Shown in pieces: positions 18,268-26,100 of a stretch of 64,000 bases of DNA; positions within the stretch are counted from its first letter, which is position 1; the number at the start of each line of letters is the position of its first letter. Location: NCBI GenBank assembly GCA_963746265.1, contig CAVVAM010000004.1:1-64000 (forward strand). The letters are read 5' to 3'. The position numbers were made by a program, and so were the translations under genes. This DNA is from Ilumatobacter sp963746265 (lineage in GTDB: Bacteria; Actinomycetota; Acidimicrobiia; Acidimicrobiales; Ilumatobacteraceae). The notes beneath the pieces were generated by a model that made no database searches, was not told where the DNA came from, and worked only from the letters and a program-made list of their open reading frames with translations.

Positions 18268-18789
18268 TCAGGCCCCGGTGAGTTCGCGCCAGCGCTCGGG
18301 ATAGGCGGAAGTCACCTGCTCGGGCGTCATCCGCAGCGTCGCTTCGGGCACCCTGTCGGCGAGCTCGCGGCCCTCGGCGTAATGGTGATTCACGTTCCCG
18401 ACGCCCTCGAAGAGCTGGGGGCGACGGGCGATCAGGTCGTCGGGCGGGTGTTCGTCGAAGAACCCCCACATCGTGAACGCGATGGTCAGGTCGTGTACCA
18501 CCGGTGCACGACTGAACAGCGACGCCCGCCGCAGGGCGATCCCCAGGCAGCCCCGGATCGCATCGTCGAGCCGCTCGCGGCCCTGCAGGTGAAGGCGGGG
18601 CGCCAGACGGTCGGCGATCGTGAGTGCGAACCCTTGGTCGGGCCCCTGAGCGCCGAGACGCCGGCCGACCGGCTGCAAGCCGTCGACGATGCCCGGACGA
18701 TCCGGGCTCCAGTGGTCGGGCACCACGTGGGGCGACGAGTAGTACTCTGACGCACGTTCACCGGCGGGAGCTGACCTGGGAGCTGCCAT
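18268..18789 (-). CDS. conserved hypothetical protein
   Basis: 173 residues, no transmembrane segment and no domain that can be named. The composition is that of a real soluble protein, with well-formed helices (LDDAIRGCLGIALRRASLFS, VHDLTIAFTMWGFFDE) and a C-terminal MTPEQVTSAYPERWREL. ATG 18789 has TACCAT 9 nt upstream on the minus strand, so it is probably leaderless. It lies 31 bp after the cimA stop on the same strand but appears to have its own promoter. Confidence 0.65.
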   Translation of the reverse strand: MAAPRSAPAGERASEYYSSPHVVPDHWSPDRPGIVDGLQPVGRRLGAQGPDQGFALTIADRLAPRLHLQGRERLDDAIRGCLGIALRRASLFSRAPVVHDLTIAFTMWGFFDEHPPDDLIARRPQLFEGVGNVNHHYAEGRELADRVPEATLRMTPEQVTSAYPERWRELTGA

Positions 18790-18820
18790 AGCGAGCCCAT
18801 GGTAGGCGACGAGTCGGTCG

Positions 18821-20452
18821 TCAGGCAGTGGTCGGAGCGTGGAGCAGGCCGTAGACGACGCTCTCCTCGAGCGCCCGCCACGACGCCTCGATGATGTTCG
18901 GGCTCACCCCGATCGTCGTCCAGTCGCGCTCGCCGTCGGTTGCCGACAGCAGCACCCTCGTCACGGCGCCCGTCGCACCGGCGCCGTCGAGGATGCGGAC
19001 CTTGTAGTCGGTCAGGTGGATGTGGTCGAGTTTCGGGTACGCCTTCGACACCGCGCGCCGCAGCGCAGTGTCGATCGCGTTGACCGGACCGTTGCCCTCG
19101 GCCGTGAACACGTAGCGCTCATCCCCGACCCACACCTTGACGGTGGCCTCCGTGTTGAAGTCGCCCGACGCCACCTCGTCCGTGATGACCCGCATCGACT
19201 CGACACGGAAGAAGTCGTGCTCCCAGCCGACGGATCGGCGCATGAGCAATTCGAGCGAAGCGTCTGCCGCCTCGAAGTGATAGCCCTCGTGCTCGAGCCG
19301 CTTGAGGTCGTCGATCACCTGCATCACCGCCGGACCGTCGATGTCGAGACCCAGGTCGTCGGCCTTCATCTGGATCGTCGCCTTGCCCGCCATCTCCGAC
19401 ACCACGAACCGCGTGCCGTTGCCGACCGCATCGGGACTGACGTGCTCGTACGCGTCCTTCGCCCGCGCAATCGCGCTGACGTGGAGGCCCGCCTTGTGCG
19501 CAAACGCCGACGAGCCGACATACGGAGCCTGGGGGTCGACGGCGCGGTTCAGGGTCTCGGCGACTCGGTGCGACACCACCGTGAGCCGCTCCAGTCGGCC
19601 CTCGGGCAGACACACGTAGTGCTGTTTGAGCTGGAGGTTCGGGATGATCGACGTCAGGTTGGCGTTGCCGGTGCGTTCGCCCAGGCCGTTGAGCGTTCCC
19701 TGCACGTGCCTGGCGCCGGAGCGAACGGCCGCCATCGAGTTCGCCACGGCGCAGCCGGTGTCGTCGTGGCAGTGGATGCCGATGATCACGTCGTTGCCGA
19801 CGTGCGCGTGTACGGCAGCGACGACCGCTTCGATCTCGTGCGGCAGCGAGCCACCGTTCGTGTCGCACAGCACCACGTGGCTCGCTCCGTTCACGACCGC
19901 GGCCTCGAGCGCACGGAACGAGAATTCGGGGTTCTCCCGGTACCCGTCGAAGAAGTGCTCCATGTCGACCAGGACCTGTCGGCCGTGGCCGTGCAGGAAC
20001 CTGACCGAATCGGCGATCATGGCGGTGCCCTCGTCGAGGGTGGTCTTGAGCGCCTCGGTCACGTGGTAGTCGCTGCTCTTGGCGACGATGCACACCGCCG
20101 CGGTGCCGGCGTCGAGCAGGTGGTGCAGCGTCTGGTCCTCGTCGACCTTGCCACGCGGGCGACGCGTCGAGCCGAACGCCACGAACGTCGAGATGTCGAG
20201 GTCGAGCTCGGTCGCAGCACGGGCGAAGAACTCGATGTCCTTGGGGTTGGCGCCAGGCCAGCCGCCCTCGATGTAGTGCACCCCGAGGTGGTCGAGCTGC
20301 TCCGCGATGCGGAGCTTGTCGTCGACGGTGGCCGAGACGCCCTCGACCTGGAGGCCATCGCGCAGCGTCGTGTCGAAGATCTCGACCAGTATCGGCTCGT
20401 TGTTCGTCGGCTCGTTGTTCGTCGGCTCGTCGTTCGTCGGGTCGTTCTTCAT
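18821..20452 (-). CDS. cimA: citramalate synthase
   Basis: 543 residues of the isopropylmalate/citramalate synthase family. The enzyme condenses acetyl-CoA and pyruvate to (R)-citramalate, the threonine-independent entry to isoleucine. Catalytic marks are IFDTTLRDGLQVEGVS, HCHDDTGCAVANS, GTLNGLGERTGNANL and SSAFAHKAGLHVSAI. The LeuA-type regulatory domain lies at about 390-535. The first 20 residues are a low-complexity run of TN-x-EP repeats, encoded by 15-bp DNA repeats and unlike the family. The leuB and ilvE genes needed for the same pathway lie about 10 kb away on the same strand. A hairpin plus intrinsic terminator precede the start. Confidence 0.93.
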   Translation of the reverse strand: MKNDPTNDEPTNNEPTNNEPILVEIFDTTLRDGLQVEGVSATVDDKLRIAEQLDHLGVHYIEGGWPGANPKDIEFFARAATELDLDISTFVAFGSTRRPRGKVDEDQTLHHLLDAGTAAVCIVAKSSDYHVTEALKTTLDEGTAMIADSVRFLHGHGRQVLVDMEHFFDGYRENPEFSFRALEAAVVNGASHVVLCDTNGGSLPHEIEAVVAAVHAHVGNDVIIGIHCHDDTGCAVANSMAAVRSGARHVQGTLNGLGERTGNANLTSIIPNLQLKQHYVCLPEGRLERLTVVSHRVAETLNRAVDPQAPYVGSSAFAHKAGLHVSAIARAKDAYEHVSPDAVGNGTRFVVSEMAGKATIQMKADDLGLDIDGPAVMQVIDDLKRLEHEGYHFEAADASLELLMRRSVGWEHDFFRVESMRVITDEVASGDFNTEATVKVWVGDERYVFTAEGNGPVNAIDTALRRAVSKAYPKLDHIHLTDYKVRILDGAGATGAVTRVLLSATDGERDWTTIGVSPNIIEASWRALEESVVYGLLHAPTTA

Positions 20453-20476
20453 CGGGCAGGCTTTCGGTGGAGCAAC

Positions 20477-20501
20477 AAAAAGGCCGCCCGGTGGGCGGCC
20501 T
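20477..20501 (-). terminator. intrinsic terminator in the cimA leader
   Basis: On the minus strand a 9-bp GC stem (arms AGGCCGCCC and GGGCGGCCT) with a 3-nt loop is followed by TTTTTG. It lies only 24 nt upstream of the cimA ATG and reads in the same direction. It would stop transcription entering cimA unless it is bypassed, or unless cimA starts inside the 24 nt. Confidence 0.75.
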
Positions 20502-20504
20502 GAC

Positions 20505-20528
20505 GAGCACGTGGACGACCACGTGCTC
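20505..20528. promoter_or_regulatory. second hairpin of the cimA leader
   Basis: A perfect 10-bp stem (arms GAGCACGTGG and CCACGTGCTC, loop ACGA) lies 3 nt from the intrinsic terminator. On the minus strand it comes first, right after the stop codon of a short reading frame. The order of short frame, hairpin and terminator resembles an attenuator. No clear antiterminator pairing was found, so the role is unproven. Confidence 0.5.
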
Positions 20529-20578
20529 TACGGAATGGCGATGCAGGTCTTCGTGGGGGCGAGCGACATCGACTCCAT
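20528..20578 (-). CDS. possible cimA leader peptide, 16 residues
   Basis: ATG 20578 opens a frame encoding MESMSLAPTKTCIAIP; its TAG stop touches the first leader hairpin. A second in-frame ATG at 20569 would give 13 residues. Two isoleucine codons stand two and four codons before the stop, and isoleucine is the end product of the cimA route. A TTGACG-17 nt-TTGAAT promoter-like pair lies just upstream. The enrichment is modest and chance is possible. Confidence 0.3.
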   Translation of the reverse strand: MESMSLAPTKTCIAIP

Positions 20579-21332
20579 TCAACCGGCTCTCACGACGATC
20601 GTCAAACGCGACCCGGCGACACCGGCCCGCGCTGGGGACAAACCTGTGCACGCGATGTGTACGGCACGTGGACGAGTGTCGAAATCCTGGGGATTCCGAA
20701 GAAGTTCCGGGGATAACCCTGGGGATTCGGAATTAGTTCTTGACCTGGTGTTTCCCGTTCGCGAAGGTGGGTCTCGTACCGGGCAGCGCACGCCGACCGG
20801 GGCCGAGAAACCGAGTCGTTCGCCGGATACCTTCGGGTGGTCGGGGAACGGAGACGGACACGGCTCACGAGGTGGGAGCGGGTCCGGACGGAGCGAGAAG
20901 CCACTCACTCTGGGTACCGAGTCGTCGGGTAACCGATGGCCACGGGCGCAGGGTTACCGGGCCGAAGTCTCCGGAGCACCCCAACTGCTCCGGAGGGCGA
21001 GGTTCGGCGGCGTCACAGCGACGGCACGGGCAACCGGGTCAGCGTGAACGACGCTGAGAAGCGACGGAGCCGGCTTGCCGGCAGACCGAGCTTCGACTCC
21101 GGCAACGGGGTCCGGTTCGCCGGGCAACGAGGTCGGAGCGGCACAGCCGCCGGGAAACCGGTGGCAAGGCCAGGGTGCAACGGGGTCGGGAAGCCGATCG
21201 ACCGGGCATCCGACTTCGAGACGGAGGCCGGTTCGCCGGCCGTCGGCACGGAGGGGCTGCGGACATCGGGCGACCGGTGAACGGTGTCGAACGGCAGCGG
21301 GTTCGGGCGACCGGGCCGACGGCCGAAAACGG

Positions 21333-21370
21333 GCATCGCCCGCCGAGCCTTTGGGCACGACGGGCGATGT
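21333..21370. other. hairpin with 9-bp perfect stem
   Basis: The arms CATCGCCCG (21334-21342) and CGGGCGATG (21361-21369) are extended by one G-T pair and enclose an 18-nt loop. It is part of the structured segment between cimA and the agmatinase gene. Confidence 0.4.
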
Positions 21371-21410
21371 GATGATCGAGACGAAGGTTAACGCCCGAAG
21401 ATCGATCGGT

Positions 21411-21430
21411 GGTGGACCGCTCCACCTTTT
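21411..21430 (+). terminator. possible weak intrinsic terminator
   Basis: GGTGGA and TCCACC form a 6-bp stem with a 4-nt loop followed by TTTT on the plus strand. There is no recognised gene upstream for it to terminate, so it may mark the end of an unannotated RNA. Confidence 0.35.
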
Positions 21431-21435
21431 GGGTA

Positions 21436-21482
21436 GGCCCCGGGGGCTGCGCCGGCGAAAGCTGGCTGCGGCACCCGGGGCC
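21436..21482 (+). ncRNA. candidate structured RNA element
   Basis: A long-range 9-bp perfect helix (GGCCCCGGG, 21436-21444, with CCCGGGGCC, 21474-21482) encloses an inner helix GCCGGC/GCTGGC capped by a GAAA tetraloop (21451-21466). A GNRA-capped nested helix is typical of functional RNA. No known RNA family was recognised, and the strand and extent of any transcript are guesses. Confidence 0.25.
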
Positions 21483-21902
21483 GCTCTCGTTGTCGACGAG
21501 CCCTCTCGGCGTCAGCGAGCCTCGGTGAGGGTGCGTGTCGTCGACTTCGGCAGGCAACGCGACGACGTCGACGTTCCGTTCGCACCGAGCACCTGCTGTT
21601 CGTCGTCGCCACCGGTCGCCGTCAGGTCGAAGCAGGTCACCGATCCGATCGGCCGTCGACGTGTTGTGCTCGCTGCGGGTTTCGCGCCCTGCGATCCGCC
21701 TCGGCGACGCGAGCCATCGGGTTCGCATCGTTCACGCCCTGCAGCCGGTCGAGTGAAGACACGCCGATTCCCAGAGAGTGGTCGTCGCCGGCCGCCGCGC
21801 CGAGCTCGTGCCGTCGAGCGGTTCGGCTCGAACCTCGGAACGATCTCGCCGGTGCCCGGATCCGCACGCGTCGAAACCGGCCGACGGCTACGGTGACCGG
21901 TG

Positions 21903-22907
21903 ATGAGCGAACCACGACGTGACCTGTCCCCCGGCATGCACGAGCAGCTCGAACTCGGTTACGTGTTCGGCGGGTTGTCGACGTTCGGCCAACGCCCGTT
22001 CCTGACCGACCCCGAGCAGCTCGACGAGTGGCAACCCGACGTCGCGGTCGTCGGCGCTCCGTTCGACATCGCCACGACCAACCGACCCGGCGCTCGGTTC
22101 GGCCCACGAGCGATCCGTTCGGCCGTCTACGAAGCCGGCACGTACCACATCGACCTCGACATCGAGATCTTCGACCACCTCGAGGTCGTCGACTACGGCG
22201 ACGCCTACTGCCCACACGGACAGACCGAGGTGAGCCACAAGAACATCCGCGACCGCGTCCACCAGATCGCCTCGCGTGGCATCGTGCCGATCGTCCTCGG
22301 CGGCGATCACTCGATCACGTGGCCGGCAGCAACGGCCGTGGCCGACGTCCACGGGCACGGCAACGTCGGCGTCGTCCACTTCGATGCCCACGCCGACACC
22401 GCCGACATCATCGACGGCAACCTCGCCAGCCACGGCACACCCATTCGTCGCCTCATCGAGTCGGGGGCGGTACCCGGCGACCGATTCGTCCAGGTCGGGC
22501 TGCGCGGGTACTGGCCACCGGCCGATGTCTTTGCCTGGATGAAGGAACAGGGAATGGTCTGGCACACGATGCAGGAGATCTGGGACCGCGGGTTCAAGAC
22601 CGTGATGGCCGAGGCCGTGGCCGAGGCGTTGGCCAAGGCCGACAAGCTCTACATCTCCCTCGATGTCGACAGTCTCGATCCGGCCTTCGCACCCGGGACC
22701 GGCACACCCGAGCCAGGCGGGATCGCCACGGTCGACCTCCTCCGCATGGTTCGCCAGCTCGCGCTCGAACACGACGTGGTCGGCATGGACGTCGTCGAGG
22801 TGGCGCCGGCGTACGACGTCAGCGACCTGACGGTCAACGCCGCCCACCGGATGGTGTTCGAAGCTCTCGGGGGCATGGCCGAACGGCGACGCAGATCGAC
22901 GTCCTGA
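21903..22907 (+). CDS. speB: agmatinase-family ureohydrolase
   Basis: 334 residues of the arginase/agmatinase/formiminoglutamase fold with a complete binuclear Mn2+ site: GGDHSITW, HFDAHADT and SLDVDSLDPAFAPGTGTPEP. Length and N-terminal layout fit agmatinases or guanidinobutyrases, which release urea from agmatine or a related guanidino compound; the substrate cannot be fixed by sequence. TACGGT at 21889-21894 lies 8 nt before ATG 21903 (GTG 21900 is an alternative), so it is probably leaderless. Downstream it converges on the large nuclease gene. Confidence 0.88.
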   Translation: MSEPRRDLSPGMHEQLELGYVFGGLSTFGQRPFLTDPEQLDEWQPDVAVVGAPFDIATTNRPGARFGPRAIRSAVYEAGTYHIDLDIEIFDHLEVVDYGDAYCPHGQTEVSHKNIRDRVHQIASRGIVPIVLGGDHSITWPAATAVADVHGHGNVGVVHFDAHADTADIIDGNLASHGTPIRRLIESGAVPGDRFVQVGLRGYWPPADVFAWMKEQGMVWHTMQEIWDRGFKTVMAEAVAEALAKADKLYISLDVDSLDPAFAPGTGTPEPGGIATVDLLRMVRQLALEHDVVGMDVVEVAPAYDVSDLTVNAAHRMVFEALGGMAERRRRSTS

Positions 22908-23164
22908 CCCGGTCGACGAGGGTCGCCGGGGCGTGAGTCGGGTTCGTATCCACCGACGTTCAGGAGGAAGCCGGCGAACCGGTGCGAGTGGATGCGATGG
23001 AGGAGGCGATCGGCTCGGGCGCCTCCCAGGGCTCCGCGACGACGTGCGCATGCTGGTCGCCCCCGACGGTGAGGACGTCGGCGTCGGCGTATTCGCCGAT
23101 CACAGGCGCCGGGCCGTGCAGCTCGGACGGAGACGCCGACTCCCGCACCGTTCGGTCAGTGTCG
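22908..23164. other. intergenic stretch between convergent genes, possible gene remnant
   Basis: On the minus strand, in a frame shifted from the nuclease tail, residues such as VIGEYADADVLTVGGDQHAH and EPWEAPEPIASSIA read like genuine protein down to a stop at 22960. They have no start of their own. This may be the tail of an older gene overrun by the nuclease gene, or a frameshifted C-terminal extension of it. Confidence 0.3.
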
Positions 23165-26100
23165 TCAGCGGTGATCACCATGGCCATGGTCGTGGCCTTG
23201 GCCGTCGTGGCCATGGCTGCCGTCCACGTCGACGTCGACCCACACGAGCCGGTGGTCCGAGCTCGGGAACGGGAACGTGCCCACCAGAGCGAACAACGGA
23301 TCAGAACTCTCCGGCCAGAAGACCGCGGCGTCCGTGATCTTCAGGTTCTTCGACGGGAGCACGTAGTCGGCACGGAGGTTGCCGGGCGCCCCGCCGAACG
23401 GCGCCGGAGGGAATCCGTCGAAGAAGTCGGCCGTGTCGAATGCCGGGTCGCTGAGATGCAGCGTGTTGGCGTTGCCCTGCAGCGCCGACTGCTCGATGCC
23501 GCCTGCGCTGTCCGGCGTGACCTTCGTGTTGACCTTCGGGCTGTCGAGCAACTGCTGGATCGAGCCCGGGAGGCTGTCACCGTCGAGCGGATCGGAGTTC
23601 TGGTCGCCGGCGATCACGAATCGGTCGCCGCCCTCGAGCCCGCCGCCGGTGCCGGCGTCGTCGTAGATGTAGGACGCGGTGCGGCCACCCTTGACGTAGT
23701 CGGCCCAGAAGCGGATCTCGTCGCTGTTGCGCTTGCCGTTGCGATCCTCTGGACCATCGAACACCGGCGGTGTCGGATGGCTGACGAGGAAGTGCACCTC
23801 ACGGTCGCCGATCCACATCGGCACGTCCCAGTGGCTCTTCGACGAGAGGCGCACCACGTCGAGCTCCTCCGTCGAGAACCACGGGGTCCCCGGCGGGTCC
23901 TCGGGCAAGAGCGCGCCGGGCATGTCCTTCCAGAGGAAGTTCTGGAACGTCCGGATCTCGTTGACGTCGATCGGGTGCATCGAGTACACGACCATGCCGA
24001 ACTGCCCCGGGAAGAACCCGAAGCCGAACGCATCATCGGGTTCGCCGAAGATGCCGTTGTTGTTCAGGTCGAAGCCCGAGTCGATGCCGGTGTTGGACGG
24101 CGCCACGTAGCGGAACGGGTAGTCGATCGGGTCGGCACCGTTCTGGGAGATCGACAGGTAGTTCTGCTGGAACCGTGCCGCTGCCACGCCACCGGCGTCG
24201 TAGTCGAACTCGTTGATCAACAGCACCTCGGGGCGAGAGCGCTGGATGATCTCGGCGATCGCCGCCGGCTGGGCGCTGCCCGCTGTTGCCAGCTCCGCGA
24301 CCAGGTCGCCGGCGCTGCCACGGTTCAGCGACGCATTGAACGTGGCGTAGCGGGCGTCGCGGACTGCGGCGACGGCATGTTCCCACGCGTGGCGATAGCG
24401 GCCGATCGCCTTGGCAAAGCGTCCGCGGGCGATGTCGACGGCGGCCTCGTTCAGCTCATGCTGTGCCTCGGCGATGTCGCCTGCGTTGCCGCCCGTGGCG
24501 ATCGCGATGTCGAGCGCATCGACGGCCAGGCGCTCGTCGGCTTCGAGCAATAGGTCGATCGCTGCCCGGGCGCCTGCCGATGCGGGACCGCGGACCTTCA
24601 TGAGCTGCTTGGCCGCATTCATCTCCTCACTGAAGACCTTCTTGCCGTCCTTGCCGTCCAGGTAGGAGTCGTCCAACCACAAATCGGGGTCCAGGCTCCT
24701 GTCGATCGACGTGATCGCACGCTGGATCCGCCTATCGTCCTTCGAGCTGCCGGTCGGGAGCAGCGCCGTGAGATCGTCACGGGCCGCCTCCTTCAGCCCT
24801 CGGGCCGTCTCCGTCACGCCGAGCTCGAGGCCGACGATCACGGGGTCGTGGTCGGATGACCGATAGGCGTCCGGCGCGTAGATCGCCTGCTGGGCCGGCT
24901 GTTTGAACGAGGTGTCGTAGTCGATCAGGTCCGGCTCGTCGGCGTTGATGTGCCAGACGGTCACGCCAGTGACCTGATCGACCAGGTCGGTGTTGGCGAG
25001 GGCGTGGTCGAGGTAGCCGATCTGGCCGTCGAACACGTACGAGTAGGCGTCCTCGCCGAGGTACTGGAACACGAGGTCGGTGTAGTCGTCGCGCGTGCCG
25101 AGCGTGTCGTCGCCGCCGGCGACGATCGCGTCGATCGGCGTCTCCTTGTCGTAGGAGTTGAGGTCGCCGATGATCAGGAAGTCGGGGTCGCCGCTCCCGG
25201 TCGGGTCGGTCGCCGCCCAGTCGACGAGTGCCTCGGCCGCCATCGTGCGGGTGCCGTTGCAGTTGCCGGAGCCGTCGGTCGCGTCGGGGTCGCCGACGTC
25301 GGCGCAGCTCGAGCCCTTCGACTTGAGGTGGTTGACCGCGACGGTGACGACACCGCCGGTGGCGTTGTCGGCGAACGTCTGGGCCAGGACCGGTCGGCTC
25401 TTGGTGTCGATGAAGCGGGGGTCGACGCTGCTGTCGAGGATCGCGTACGGCCCGACGGGTGACACCGACCCCGGCTTGTAGATCATCGCCACCTTGATCG
25501 CGTCCGTACCGATTGTGCCGGTGTCGATCGCGTCGTAGACGCCCGCGCCGACCACCGCGTTGAGGCTGTCGACGAGGTTCCCGACGGCGTCGCCGTTGAG
25601 GCCGGCGAGGTCGTTGTTCTCGATCTCGATGAGCCCGAACACGTCGGCGTCGATCGCTGCGAGAGCGGCAACGATCTTGTCGCGCTGGCGGTTCAGTTCG
25701 TTGAGGTCGTCGGCGCCGCGGCACTCCTGATCACCGTTCGGCCCGCAGATGTCGTTCATGCCGTCGTCGATCGTCGTGAAGTAGTTCAGGACGTTGAACG
25801 ACGCGACCGTGATGTTGCCGCCGACCGGGTCGGGGGCCACGCTGCGGGAATTGGCGCTGGTGTAGTCGGCGCCCTGCGTGGGCTGGATCCGGTACAGGCC
25901 GAATCCGTAGTCCATCACGCCGGTCACGTGCGCCACGGTGTCGCCGCCGCGGAACAGGTTGGTGAGATCGAACACGCCACCGTTCGGATGGATCGCGGGA
26001 TCGGGGTTCTGGTTCGTGCGCCCGTCGTCGAGCGTGATCCGGTTCAGAAGGAAGTCGGCCGCAGCTGCGACGGCCGCCGGGCCGGGTTCGAACTCTGCGG

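Larger units (their letters stand above)
20579..21899. other. gene-free stretch of 1.3 kb, hairpin-rich
   Basis: No reading frame here shows family resemblance or convincing coding character on either strand. It contains recurring GGTTCGCCGG-like segments (for example near 20817, 21112 and 21228), several strong hairpins listed separately, and a TTGACC at 20738. tmRNA, RNase P RNA and SRP RNA were looked for by their conserved cores and not recognised. It is unusually long for this compact genome. Confidence 0.6.

Noticed and set aside
17914..18304. Small plus-strand frames after the LLM oxidoreductase
   Set aside because: No start signal and no family resemblance; overlapping frames in all phases.
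18839..20503. Open frame of 554 codons on the plus strand opposite cimA
   Set aside because: Antisense of an unmistakable citramalate synthase; no domain of its own.
20640..21480. Possible RNase P RNA, tmRNA or SRP RNA in the gene-free stretch
   Set aside because: The conserved cores of these RNAs were looked for and not found.
20307..21896. Several frames of 100-270 codons on both strands between cimA and the agmatinase gene
   Set aside because: Arg/Gly/Pro-rich composition, no family resemblance and frames overlapping on all phases; typical of GC-rich non-coding DNA.
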